In this document: in pieces, positions 49,035 through 58,212 of the stretch
Position numbering within the stretch: position 1 is the stretch's first letter
Layout: each line of letters opens with the position of its first letter
NCBI GenBank assembly: GCA_028874915.1
Contig: JAPPHA010000122.1
Location: forward strand, 1 to 64,000
Length of the DNA stretch: 64,000 nucleotides
DNA from: Paracoccaceae bacterium
GTDB lineage: Bacteria > Pseudomonadota > Alphaproteobacteria > Rhodobacterales > Rhodobacteraceae
Direction: 5' to 3'
The notes under the pieces: model-generated
Databases searched by the model: none
The model's input: only the letters and a program-made list of their open reading frames with translations
What the model was told of the DNA's origin: nothing
Program-made: the position numbers and the translations under genes

Positions 49035-50159
49035 ATGCCGAGGTTCACGAATCTGGTCAAGGGATTGCCGGCCACCGTTCCGTTTGTTGGGCCCGAAGCC
49101 CAGGAACGCGTCCGAAACCGGCGGTTCCGCGCCAGGGTCGGAGCCAACGAAAGTGTATTCGGGCCGTCACCGAAAGCGCTCATGGCCATGCAGAAAGCCG
49201 CAGCTGGCGCCTGGATGTATGGGGATCCGGAAAACCACGATCTCCGGAATGCGCTGGCGGACCGGCACGGTGTCGATGTCGAAAACGTTGTGGTCGGCGA
49301 GGGGATTGATGGCCTCCTCGGGTACTTGGTCCGGATGCTTGTGGAACCGGGAGACAGGGTGGTGACTTCGCTCGGCGCCTATCCAACCTTCAACTTCCAT
49401 GTTTCGGGTTTTGGAGGTGCCTTGGTCACGGTGCCCTACCGGGACGATCACGAGGACATTCAGGAGCTCGTCGCGAAAGCCGGGGAAACCGGTGCGAAAC
49501 TGGTCTATCTCGCCAACCCCGACAATCCCATGGGAACCTTTCATCCGGCCGATATCGTGGCCGCGGCCCTTGAAAGGATTCCGGATGGCTGTCTTCTGGT
49601 TCTGGATGAGGCCTATATCGACTGTGCGCCCGAACCCGGACCGGCCATCAACACGGGCGATTCAAGGGTTGTCCGGATGCGGACGTTTTCCAAGGTTCAT
49701 GGCATGGCAGGCGCACGAGTCGGCTATGCCATCGGCCATGCCGAACTGATCGGTGCATTCGACAAGATCCGCAATCATTTCGGAATGTGCCGAATTTCCC
49801 AGGCTGGCGCACTTGCGTCTCTTGGGGACCCGGACCATCTTTCGGACGTTGTTGCCAGGATTGATCGGGCCCGGCGTCGGATCGCCGCGATTGCCAATGA
49901 AAATGGGCTTTCAGCCATTCCGTCCGCGGCCAATTTCGTGGCCGTCGACTGCGGAGCGGACGGGGCCTTCGCGCGGCGTGTTCTGGAGAGTCTGATCAAG
50001 AGAGACGTGTTTGTCCGTATGCCCCTTGTTGCACCGCAGGACCGCTGTATCCGGGTTTCGGCGGGAACGAACGCCGACCTTGACCTTTTTGCTGAAGTCT
50101 TGCCGCACGCGCTGAGTGATGCCAGGAACCCCCAATCCACAGTGAATCGGCCAGTCTGA
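49035..50159 (+). CDS. HisC-like aminotransferase (fold type I)
   Basis: PLP aminotransferase of 374 residues of the histidinol-phosphate aminotransferase family. Start GLPATVPFVGPE and ARVGANESVFGPSP are HisC-like, LANPDNPMGT binds the cofactor ring, DEAYID carries the Asp contact, and TFSKVHGMAGARVGYAIG holds the Schiff-base Lys. The second-substrate end RMPLVAPQDRCIRVSAGT is present. It is not in a his operon, so it may serve histidinol phosphate or an aromatic or other amino acid. Follows valS by about 90 bases. Confidence 0.9.
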   Translation: MPRFTNLVKGLPATVPFVGPEAQERVRNRRFRARVGANESVFGPSPKALMAMQKAAAGAWMYGDPENHDLRNALADRHGVDVENVVVGEGIDGLLGYLVRMLVEPGDRVVTSLGAYPTFNFHVSGFGGALVTVPYRDDHEDIQELVAKAGETGAKLVYLANPDNPMGTFHPADIVAAALERIPDGCLLVLDEAYIDCAPEPGPAINTGDSRVVRMRTFSKVHGMAGARVGYAIGHAELIGAFDKIRNHFGMCRISQAGALASLGDPDHLSDVVARIDRARRRIAAIANENGLSAIPSAANFVAVDCGADGAFARRVLESLIKRDVFVRMPLVAPQDRCIRVSAGTNADLDLFAEVLPHALSDARNPQSTVNRPV

Positions 50160-51504
50160 TAATTCGTTTATTGGTCTATTTCGACAGCATCGAACCTTGC
50201 CCGTCACCACCGCCACGGCGACATTTGCCATGCCGTAGCCAATGTCGTTTTGCATCAGACTGATGCAGTTTCCCTTGCGGCATCAGGTTTTCGTACGCAG
50301 CAAACTTCGATCTTTCGTCGCAACCCAAAGGATAATCGGATTTCCATGCTGCCATCCCGCGATCCGGATGTTCGGGAAAAATGGTCTACAGTGGGTGTTG
50401 GACTAAGGCCAAGAAAATGATGTGACCTTGCGAAACCGTGCAATCTGTAGGAACCACTTGGGAGTACCGGAAGAGCACAAATAATGGGCCGAACTCCTTC
50501 ACGTGAACCCGCAGTCGGGGGTGGGAACCTAACGTACGGACTATCGGAGAACTCAGACGAAACGCGTGGCCCGCCGCTGCCAATGGGCCCGTCAATGCCA
50601 TCTTGTCTCTAATCGCTGCCTTCATCTTATTTGAGTCCGTCCACAAGATGTCTAGACTTCAATTCATTCGTCTGGTTCCTGGAATTGTAATCGTTGAAGT
50701 CGCAATGTTTGCTACAATTGCCCTTCGTCCGGATCTGTATGACTTCGGGTTCGGGCCAAGGTGCTTGACGGGTGCTTGGGCACGCCGATGCACAATCGAT
50801 CTCGAATGCTCCCACCGGCCGACGATTCCCATCTTTGACGTTATGCCGGCCAACTGCCGATTTTGCTCTTGCGACAGGGCCGCCGCCGTGCGGGGGTGGT
50901 TGCTGCTTGGGAAGGAAACCTTGCCCGGAACTGTCCCAGAACGACCAAATGAAACACGCGCAAGGAACGTAGGAAAAACCGCCCGGCTCATGACGGAATA
51001 GTCCGAGCCCCTACGCAATGAATTCGACGCCCCGTCACCGGCGCAGTCATAGGAGTTACCGGTGCCGACTACGGCTTGGCATCGATCCAAAATCATTGAT
51101 TTAGTGCCATAATTTTCTCGGGAAATTGCCGCAGTTACGCTGGCCGCACACAAGCGCCCGCAGAATCTAGTCTGTCACAGGGTCGGCAAAGCTATTCAGC
51201 TGGATCCCATTTGCCAGGCAAAATACGTCGTGCTGCGGGTCAAGGGCCAGGGACTCGCCCTTGCCCTCCGGGACGTGGCCGACTGGCTGATCGCCGTCGC
51301 TTGTGCTGCGTTGGCGAACCAGACGGAATTCGATTCGGACCGTCCACGGAATGTCGGCACGGCATGAACGATAGAACGGGCACAAAAATCGCTGAATCCA
51401 CTTTGCAGCAGGTGGGAAATCCACAGGTTCGCGAATACAATTCCAATCATGAAATGAAGAAGGCCGCAGCCAGACTCCGGGATTTCCGTTGGTTCCCGGT
51501 CTTG
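50160..51504. other. Gene-poor, more A+T-rich region of about 1.3 kb
   Basis: Between the HisC-like gene and the metallophosphoesterase. Frames such as 50603-51001 (+) and 51196-51450 (-) have short hydrophobic beginnings but no family motif and no ribosome site. The drop in G+C and loss of coding sense mark the edge of the accessory block to the right. Confidence 0.45.
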
Positions 51505-52284
51505 TCATGCGTAGCGGACACAGTGGATCGTGACTTGGGCCGGACGCCCGAGGATCACGGCGAATTCCCCCTCGCCTGTTGTTCGCTCTTCGCGGCGGTC
51601 CCGCAGGGCACCGTGAACCGCCGTTGTTGTGAAATGTCCCCCCGATACTGTAACGAAAGCAGTGCCTGCACGCCGGACGGTGCTGTTCAGATGCACATGT
51701 CCGCTCACCACGAGTGGGACATTTCCATGGGTCTTGATTGCCCTGAGAAACGGCCCTGCCTCCGCAAGACACGTCGCGTCGACCGTTAGCTCGAGAGGCA
51801 GCACCGTATGGTGCATTACCACGATCACTGGCCGGTCAGAAAACGTCCAGAGTTGTCGCCGAAACCAGTTCATCCGCTGCGGACATAGATGTCCGACATC
51901 GACACTATGGTCATCCGGTGAACGCCCGCCGCCGTTCGTGTCCAGCAGGATTACGCCGTAGTCGCCAATTCGGTCGGAAAACTGCGCGTAGCCGCCCGGC
52001 AGACAGTCGGCACCGAATACCTTGGCAATGCCCTGCCGGCAATCGTGATTGCCGAGGCCGAGCCAAAGGGGACAATGCAACCGATCCAGCGCGACTTTTG
52101 CGATCCGGTATCCATTCACGTTTCGGCGATGCGTGATATCGCCATTAACGATTACAAGATCGGCGTCGTCGTAGTCGGCATTGATTGCCTCCACCGCAGC
52201 GTCGAGGCGGTTTGACGAGTTGATCCCCAGGAATTCATCGCAATCGTGATGGATGTGCAGATCGCTTAAGACAACCAGTTTCAT
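51505..52284 (-). CDS. Calcineurin-like metallophosphoesterase
   Basis: Dimetal phosphoesterase of 259 residues (CpdA/YfcE-like class III branch). The five metal motifs are present: LSDLHIHHD at the start, VNGDIT, LGNHDC, MMHHTVLP-like VVMHHTVLP and SGHVHLN. No signal peptide. A much longer open frame reaches 53025 in the same frame, but its extra part lies inside the antiporter gene and is not protein-like; ATG 52284 with GAAGAAAG upstream is the real start. Last gene of the seven-gene cluster. Confidence 0.9.
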   Translation of the reverse strand: MKLVVLSDLHIHHDCDEFLGINSSNRLDAAVEAINADYDDADLVIVNGDITHRRNVNGYRIAKVALDRLHCPLWLGLGNHDCRQGIAKVFGADCLPGGYAQFSDRIGDYGVILLDTNGGGRSPDDHSVDVGHLCPQRMNWFRRQLWTFSDRPVIVVMHHTVLPLELTVDATCLAEAGPFLRAIKTHGNVPLVVSGHVHLNSTVRRAGTAFVTVSGGHFTTTAVHGALRDRREERTTGEGEFAVILGRPAQVTIHCVRYA

Positions 52285-52349
52285 GCTCAGTCTTTCTTCG
52301 AAGGCAGTCAGACAGGTCTTCTCGTCCCGCCGAGGCCAAGAGGCGGGGC

Positions 52350-53546
52350 TCATATGTTTTTCAGGGAGGTCAAGGATGCCATACCCTTGAGGAACACTTC
52401 CGTCATCATGGCGGTCACGATTGATGTCATAATGAGAACAATGAAGAAGTCCTGTCCGATCAGGCCTTCGGTGAAGAAAATACTTGCCAGGACAATCCCC
52501 GGACCACCGCGCGTGTTCATTGCCACGGCATAGCCAAAGGCAAGCCCCAAGTGCCTGAGCCGCTGCGCGATACAGGCAAAGACGCTCGCTATTTTGACAA
52601 CCGATGTAAACGTCAGGAATATGACAAACATAACCGGGTCGAATTGCAGATGCGTGGTCAGGGACAATCCGACCAAGACGAAATAGAGTGTGCCAATCTG
52701 TTTCGTGGCCTGTTCCAGGCCCTCCCGCTTTACAAGCCAGCTCCATCCCCGTTCGCCAAAATAGAGCCCTGCAAACATGCCGGTGAGCAGGGGACCAACA
52801 TCCAAAGTGATCCCGGCGAGAACCAAGAACCCGAAGCCGGGAAGAAGCCAAACCTCCTGTCCAGGCGGCCGCAATGCACGCACCCGGAACAGGCCGACAA
52901 ACAATAGAAGAAACCCTGCGATATGGGCGACGTGGCTCGCGATCTGTGGCACCCACCCTTCCGCTGCGGTGGCAAGTGCTATGAAGATCGAGGTGGCCAC
53001 GTAGACGATCAGGTCGCCGATACAACTTGCCAAGAGAATGTTCCGAGACAACCGCGTGTTGAGGAGATCGAGCGATTGAAAGATCTTCGTCAGAAACGGA
53101 AGCGATGTCACAAAGGTACAGAGCGACACGATCAGTGTCGCCTCGAGCGTGTTTCTTGCGCCGATGTCGAAGACTTCATGCGTTTGCGGAAACAGGGACA
53201 AGGTCGCAATCATCACGCATGATGCGGCAAAGGAGACCCCGGCACCCACCACAAGGCGGAACACAATGCCGATGTCCTGGCTCCGCATGTTCTCGAACGG
53301 AATACACGCGCCCGCCGTGGCCATCAGTACGACAAGCGTCGCGTCCCTGACGGGGTCAACGAGGGATTCCCCGAAGACAAGGGCTCTACCCGAACCCAGA
53401 GTGTAGAACCTCTGCAAGCCTTCAATGGCACCACCTACCAGATAGCCACAGACGATGGCTGTCACGATGACCTGCAGATTAAACCGCCGGTGTACGACTT
53501 CAACGCAGAGCAGCGCGACCAGCATGACAACGATAAAGGCAAACAT
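52350..53546 (-). CDS. Cation:proton antiporter (CPA2-type)
   Basis: Integral membrane protein of 398 residues with eleven to twelve hydrophobic segments and the Na/H-exchanger fold: IVCGYLVGGAIEG, the discontinuous-helix-like GILASCIGD equivalent (LLASCIGDLIVYVATS), GLSLTTHLQFDP and the C-terminal AMNTRGGPGIVLASIFF, which is typical of CPA2 exchangers. No RCK/TrkA domain. Sits between the IMPase and the phosphoesterase with gaps of 61 and 65 bases. Possibly drives export or maintains counter-ions; ion unknown. Confidence 0.88.
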   Translation of the reverse strand: MFAFIVVMLVALLCVEVVHRRFNLQVIVTAIVCGYLVGGAIEGLQRFYTLGSGRALVFGESLVDPVRDATLVVLMATAGACIPFENMRSQDIGIVFRLVVGAGVSFAASCVMIATLSLFPQTHEVFDIGARNTLEATLIVSLCTFVTSLPFLTKIFQSLDLLNTRLSRNILLASCIGDLIVYVATSIFIALATAAEGWVPQIASHVAHIAGFLLLFVGLFRVRALRPPGQEVWLLPGFGFLVLAGITLDVGPLLTGMFAGLYFGERGWSWLVKREGLEQATKQIGTLYFVLVGLSLTTHLQFDPVMFVIFLTFTSVVKIASVFACIAQRLRHLGLAFGYAVAMNTRGGPGIVLASIFFTEGLIGQDFFIVLIMTSIVTAMMTEVFLKGMASLTSLKNI

Positions 53547-53607
53547 TGTAATTTAGGTGCTGCCTTTCCATCGCTCCAGAACGACGCGGCCGTTGACCTG
53601 AAACGTG

Positions 53608-54429
53608 TCAATCAGCCAAAACGTCCGCAATCTCGGTGAGCAGTGTTTCGGCGTAGCAGGCAGCGCCGACGACAAACCGACGATCCTCGCCCTCCCTCGA
53701 GAACCGGGCAACCGTCCCGCCCAGCGCCGGGACCAAGGCACGGGCTGCCGACAGGTCCGTGAACTCTCCGTCGTACGAGACGATGCCACCGAATTTGCCG
53801 TTCAGAACCTTGATTGTCTCGATAACCGGCGACCAGGTGGCCATTAGCCGCTTTGCCCGGCTTTCGACCCTGTCGCGGACTCGGCGGGCCGTCGGATCGT
53901 CCCGAACGGCGTATCCCTGCGTCCAGCCGATCGTTGCCGAACTTAGCGGCCTGTAGGGCCGGAGCGGCGGCAGTTCGACGTCATCGAAGTGGATCGGACC
54001 GGCCTGCGTACCGTACACGATTTCGTCCTGGTGGGCGTCATGCAGGATCGCCGCCACCGGTTCGTCCTCAAAGCAAAGGGTTACTATGATGCCGTACAGC
54101 GGAATACCGGTGACATAGTTGTGGGTACCGTCGAGGGGGTCGACGATCCAACACCAGTCAGAGCTTTCGCCGGTCCGGCCAACCTCTTCGGAATGGATGT
54201 TATGCGTCGGATCAATGGCGGCGATGCCGTCAAGAATGATCTTCTCGCAGGCGAGATCGACATCGGTCACGATATCGCCATGGGCTTTGTCTGTCAGATC
54301 GAGATCTGACTTGAATCGCGTCCGGGCCAAGGCTCCAGCTTGTCGCACAGTGGCCAGAAGGCTTTCGATATATTTTTGTGCCTCGGCTTCGGGATACAGG
54401 AGATGGTTCGTGGCGGTCGTGTTGTTCAT
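53608..54429 (-). CDS. Inositol monophosphatase-family phosphatase
   Basis: Li-sensitive-type Mg phosphatase of 273 residues. Motifs: GDIVTDVDLACEK, HSEEVG (Glu), WIVDPLDGTHNYVTGIP (Asp pair) and the final Asp in EFTDLSAARALV, replacing the usual WDxAAG. The set could be IMPase, fructose-bisphosphatase-like or PAP/adenosine-bisphosphate phosphatase. ATG at 54429 gives four bases between the MFS stop and this start; a longer frame begins inside the MFS gene. Confidence 0.9.
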   Translation of the reverse strand: MNNTTATNHLLYPEAEAQKYIESLLATVRQAGALARTRFKSDLDLTDKAHGDIVTDVDLACEKIILDGIAAIDPTHNIHSEEVGRTGESSDWCWIVDPLDGTHNYVTGIPLYGIIVTLCFEDEPVAAILHDAHQDEIVYGTQAGPIHFDDVELPPLRPYRPLSSATIGWTQGYAVRDDPTARRVRDRVESRAKRLMATWSPVIETIKVLNGKFGGIVSYDGEFTDLSAARALVPALGGTVARFSREGEDRRFVVGAACYAETLLTEIADVLAD

Positions 54430-54433
54430 TGCG

Positions 54434-55684
54434 CTACTCTTCTTTGAATTCGCTCTCGACAATTGCTGCCCCATCAAAAGGGACGAGCTTCGTCCGATGG
54501 CGCCACATCACGAAGATGGCGACAGAAAGAATGACGACTGGGACATAAAAGAACGTGACCAGCGACGCCGCCATGAGCACCGCGCCAACAAAGGCCCCCA
54601 AGGCAATGCTGATATGCAGAACGGAATTACTGACTGTCAGCATCAGATCACTGATGTCCTTCGAAGTCTTGGCAATCAGGGCCTGCAGCGGCGGCGTACT
54701 CATCCACGAGACACCTCCCCAAATCATCATGGTTACAAGGACGCCCGGGAAGCTCGTGACTAGGAAGGGTGCCGCGGCAAGAATTGCTGCGTGCGCGACA
54801 AAAGCGAGCGTGATGGTCCGCAATTCTCCCAAACGATCCGAGACGAATCCGCCGACCTGTGCCCCGGCCATGCAGCAGCACCCGAACAATATCATCGCAA
54901 TCGTAAGTTCTGATGCCGTGTAGCCCAGGCTCCCGCGCAGGATGCTTGGCAAAAAACTGAACGGGATCGCATAGGCCAGCATCCAAAGCAGGATGCCGGC
55001 CTGACCGATGAAGTGATCCGCCTTGAGCGCACGGATAGCCGAAAACTGCATCGACTTAGGCGGCGTTCCAACCTGGGAAACGCCCGGCCAAACTGTCCAG
55101 ATCGCGAGTGCGCACAGAATCCCTCCGGCCCCGATCAACTGAAATGCCAGCTCCCAACCTCCGACGTCAGCAATCATGATGCTCAGCGGCACCCCGCAGA
55201 CGAGCGCACCGCCAAACCCGGCCGCGATATAGCCCAGCACGCCTCCGCTTTGCTCCGCCGACACGAGTTTGACAGCCACACTCATGGTCGTCCCTGCAAA
55301 GGCAGCCGAAGCAGCCGCTAGAACCATCCGCAGGATCGACATTGTGACCGCATCATCGGCCAGGGCTGAGGCAAGGCTCGACGCAGCGATCACCCCCATC
55401 AATAGCGTGAGCATGAAACGCGGTGACATCCAGCGCACACCGATCAGAACCACGGGACCCACGATTGCAAAAGCAACGGAATAAAGTGAGATGACGACAC
55501 TCAGCTCAGTCGGATGAATACCGAAGCTCGACGCGATGTTCGGCAAGATCCCGACGATTGACATTTCGGCCCAACCGACGATGAAGATTCCGACAAGCAG
55601 GATGTGAACGACAATGGGATAGACCCGCTGGGCGCGAAGTCCGGATGCGGTCGCGGGAAGGGGAGTTTGGCATACGCTCTTCAC
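54434..55684 (-). CDS. MFS transporter (DHA1-type efflux)
   Basis: Twelve-segment major-facilitator protein of 416 residues. Motif A-like FVSDRLGELRTITLAF between segments and the N-terminal LVGIFIVGWAEMSIVGILPNIASSFGI are typical of the AraJ/NepI sugar- or nucleoside-efflux branch of DHA1. Start is GTG at 55684, ten bases after the histidine-phosphatase stop. It is likely the exporter of whatever the cluster makes or modifies, or an importer of its substrate. Confidence 0.9.
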   Translation of the reverse strand: MKSVCQTPLPATASGLRAQRVYPIVVHILLVGIFIVGWAEMSIVGILPNIASSFGIHPTELSVVISLYSVAFAIVGPVVLIGVRWMSPRFMLTLLMGVIAASSLASALADDAVTMSILRMVLAAASAAFAGTTMSVAVKLVSAEQSGGVLGYIAAGFGGALVCGVPLSIMIADVGGWELAFQLIGAGGILCALAIWTVWPGVSQVGTPPKSMQFSAIRALKADHFIGQAGILLWMLAYAIPFSFLPSILRGSLGYTASELTIAMILFGCCCMAGAQVGGFVSDRLGELRTITLAFVAHAAILAAAPFLVTSFPGVLVTMMIWGGVSWMSTPPLQALIAKTSKDISDLMLTVSNSVLHISIALGAFVGAVLMAASLVTFFYVPVVILSVAIFVMWRHRTKLVPFDGAAIVESEFKEE

Positions 55685-55694
55685 TGTTTGTCTT

Positions 55695-56246
55695 TCAGTA
55701 AGTCAAAAGGTTCGGCGGGACATGCGTGTGGGTTCCTATCTCCCTAACGTCCCATGTCCCGTTCCATTGCAGGCTAGTAACGCTGCAATTGGCGACCTTG
55801 ATTTCCAGATCTGGTGCATTGAGGACCGTCCGTAGGAGACACTTTATGAAGCCGTTATGTGTCACGGCGACCACGCTCCACCCTGCTCCCAAGTACTTGT
55901 CCTCAAGCCACTTCATCGTGTCGTGGATTCCGCGCAAGTAGGTGAGATAGCGCTCCGTCAGCGGCCGGTTCGACCTCGTGCCATCCTCCGAGCCAATATG
56001 GAATTCGGCCTCGCGCAACGCTTCGCAAATTTCGACGGGCGACAACTCCGCACCACCCAAGTACTGTACCGTCTGGCACGCACGGCGCAGTGGGCTGCTC
56101 AGTACGACATCTCCTTTGATCTTTGCAGCCGGCAGGTATCGACACTGATTGTGTCCCAGTGGCGACAGTTCTGCATTGTTAGAGCGGTCTGTGCCTTTCT
56201 GCCAATGGGATTGACCGTGGCGGATCATGAATATTGTAGCCGCCAT
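55695..56246 (-). CDS. Histidine phosphatase family protein
   Basis: Branch-1 histidine phosphatase (phosphoglycerate-mutase-like) of 183 residues. The phospho-accepting His is in FMIRHGQSHWQKG, the second Arg in SSPLRRACQTVQYLG, and the late His in VVAVTHNGFIKCLL. No signal peptide, so acts in the cytoplasm on a soluble phosphomonoester. ATG at 56246 is preceded by GGAGGG. Co-transcribed with the MFS gene. Confidence 0.9.
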   Translation of the reverse strand: MAATIFMIRHGQSHWQKGTDRSNNAELSPLGHNQCRYLPAAKIKGDVVLSSPLRRACQTVQYLGGAELSPVEICEALREAEFHIGSEDGTRSNRPLTERYLTYLRGIHDTMKWLEDKYLGAGWSVVAVTHNGFIKCLLRTVLNAPDLEIKVANCSVTSLQWNGTWDVREIGTHTHVPPNLLTY

Positions 56247-56512
56247 GGTCTGAACCCTCCCCGGCCAACTCTCCGTCCGGGAGATTTGAACCGTAGGACA
56301 ATTGTGATGGGATCGTGACCCAGCCCGGGAAAGAACCATCGTTCGAACCTGCCAAGGTGCATCGCCGCGTCGTATGTCGACTCCGACGGAGCGCTGACCT
56401 GAGCGATCCGTTCCGGACCCGCCACCAATTTCGGGCGTTCGTAAGACCGGTAGGTCAACTTTCTCCGAGTTTCGCCGTCATGAAACTCCAGCAACTCGCT
56501 CACCCGATTCAT
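56225..56512 (-). CDS. Possible small protein, unknown
   Basis: A 95-codon frame with an ATG start overlapping the histidine-phosphatase start by 22 bases. It begins MNRVSELLEFHDGETRRKL and is fairly basic, with no recognised motif. The 354 bases between the CYTH-like gene and the phosphatase would otherwise be empty. Could be real and coupled, or a chance frame; the absence of a clear ribosome site argues for caution. Confidence 0.25.
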   Translation of the reverse strand: MNRVSELLEFHDGETRRKLTYRSYERPKLVAGPERIAQVSAPSESTYDAAMHLGRFERWFFPGLGHDPITIVLRFKSPGRRVGRGGFRPWRLQYS

Positions 56513-56600
56513 AGGAATGATTGCGCAATCCAGCCGACACCTGACGGAATTGCATACGGACGGAAAACTGGTTCGACCCTTGCTTTGGCTGCCAAGGTGA

Positions 56601-57419
56601 TCAACCTACCATGTCCAACACCGCGGCTGCCCGCTGGTACTTGATCATCTTGGTCACACGCGAACCAAAGCGCTCAACAAGGCTGTTCGTGAGGTAATCG
56701 ATCACCTCCACCACTCGGGGATCGCGTGCAACCTCGTCGGAGATCCGCGGGTAGATTGCAATCTCGACTTCGGCCACGGGAACGTATTCGGGATTGCCAA
56801 TTCCCTCGCGAAGGCTCCGTACCTGGGCACGGTCTATGCTGCAGCGCAGGCTATCCATCTCGTCGAGCCAGACGTAGAACGTGTAGCGCAAATCGTCGAG
56901 CAGCAGGGCGGGGTAGAGGCTCGTCGGGCAAATTCCCGTCTCCCTCTCAAGATGGTTCCCCGGATGGTCAATGTCGGTGCGGGCCATCAGCGAACGGACA
57001 ATGCTGACTGCCCTGTCGCCGGACGGGTCCCGCTGGATCGCGCGTTTTTCCTCGCCGTCGAAAACATGGCGGTTGTCGCGCCGCACACCGTATTTGTCCT
57101 CCTTGCCCTTGAAGGCACAGAAAGCGTGCGTGATCTTGTTGCACGATGTCCTGAGAAGGGCGCCGGTCGGCAGAATATCCAGACCCGCAGTATCATAGTA
57201 GATCGCGGTATTCAGCGGGGGGTTTTCGCGGGCATCGGATTTTTCCACGATTTGCGCACCGCGAACGCTATTGCCGACCGCCGCCTTTTCGTCATCGAGC
57301 CAAGAGTAGTAGGACGCATTGCTGACATGGTCCATTTCCACCTTTCGGGCGAGTTGAAAAAAGACCGTTCTATGCCCGGATTTTTCGTAGATCTTGCCCT
57401 CGGGCATTTTGGTAATCAC
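56601..57419 (-). CDS. CYTH-like (triphosphate tunnel) domain protein
   Basis: About 272 residues with features of the CYTH/VTC-type tunnel fold that hydrolyses or polymerises triphosphates: AIYYDTAGLDILPTGALLRT equals the N-terminal YFDT...L...LR strand pair, CAFKGKEDKYGVRRDNR resembles the KG...R.E strand, and VPVAEVEIAIYP the acidic EIE strand, with a Lys near the end in KMIKYQRA. No signal peptide. The frame opens at 57476 inside the cupin gene, but GTG 57419 has GGAG upstream and is preferred. Substrate could be a nucleoside triphosphate, polyphosphate or an unusual phosphorylated compound. The match is by pattern only. Confidence 0.6.
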   Translation of the reverse strand: MITKMPEGKIYEKSGHRTVFFQLARKVEMDHVSNASYYSWLDDEKAAVGNSVRGAQIVEKSDARENPPLNTAIYYDTAGLDILPTGALLRTSCNKITHAFCAFKGKEDKYGVRRDNRHVFDGEEKRAIQRDPSGDRAVSIVRSLMARTDIDHPGNHLERETGICPTSLYPALLLDDLRYTFYVWLDEMDSLRCSIDRAQVRSLREGIGNPEYVPVAEVEIAIYPRISDEVARDPRVVEVIDYLTNSLVERFGSRVTKMIKYQRAAAVLDMVG

Positions 57420-57438
57420 AATTTTTTCTCCGATCCTG

Positions 57439-58212
57439 TCAGGTGGTTTCTGGATATGTGCACGATGCATGCTCAAGAATGTGCGACCGCAGAAAACGCA
57501 GACGTTCCGAAAGGTTGTCTGGTGAAAAAAAAGAGTTTTGAACGCGCAGCTCAGTCTTGGGATAGACAGAGTTGTATACGGTCGAATGACTTCGCAGGCG
57601 CGGGCTCCGCAGGACTAACGTTGAGACCGTGTGTTGCTCTGGTAGACAGATGCGATGGATCGTGTCGAAGCTCAGATAGTAGGTCCGATCTTGGTCAGTC
57701 ATTTGATATTTGCATATTTTCAGTCGCACATCGCCCAGATGCTTGTAAAAATTGGCGATATCCTTGTTTTCGGGGCAATAGGAGTAGGCGCGATAGAGTC
57801 GCGCATTCGGACAGTCTTCTACCGTGCGTTCGAAGACCTCACTGCGCAACGCACCGCACAAGACTTTCGACCAGAAGCTGAAGCGGTGGTCATGGATCAA
57901 CTCATCCTGAATTTCGCCGACCGTATAGGGCGGGCGCCACAGGTGCAGAGTTAAACGTGCATGGTCCGGATTTCCATCATCGAACAGCACGATCTTGTCG
58001 AAATGATTTACATGCCGATAGGATCTCGAAGAAACGACTGCAAGTGACTCGTCATTCCCGACGATTTCCTCGATTAAACCGCAAAAATTTTCCTGGCTCC
58101 CGATTCGCTCGACAAAACCCGCATTCTCGTTTGAGTTCGTATCTGGAGCGAACTTCAGTTGGACGATTCCGGCTTCTATTTCTGCGAGAGGATTCTTGGT
58201 TTGAAATGACAT
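57439..58212 (-). CDS. Cupin-fold protein, possible thiol/non-haem iron dioxygenase
   Basis: A 257-residue protein with a cupin-like core: LTLHLWRPP, then IHDHRFSFWSKVLCGALRSEVFE, which fits the metal-binding HxH...G motif of cupins, and a late FDTIHRI...TVSTLVLRSP that could give the third His. The pattern is nearest to cysteine-dioxygenase-like and AurF-independent small oxygenases, but I cannot assign it. SD AGGAG stands before ATG 58212. It is the first gene of the cluster and, with the CYTH gene, has lower G+C than the backbone. Confidence 0.6.
   Translation of the reverse strand: MSFQTKNPLAEIEAGIVQLKFAPDTNSNENAGFVERIGSQENFCGLIEEIVGNDESLAVVSSRSYRHVNHFDKIVLFDDGNPDHARLTLHLWRPPYTVGEIQDELIHDHRFSFWSKVLCGALRSEVFERTVEDCPNARLYRAYSYCPENKDIANFYKHLGDVRLKICKYQMTDQDRTYYLSFDTIHRICLPEQHTVSTLVLRSPRLRSHSTVYNSVYPKTELRVQNSFFSPDNLSERLRFLRSHILEHASCTYPETT

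Noticed and set aside
52285-53025. N-terminal extension of the metallophosphoesterase frame
   Set aside because: It lies inside the antiporter gene and is Arg/His/Cys-rich; the real start has LSDLHIHHD directly after ATG 52284.
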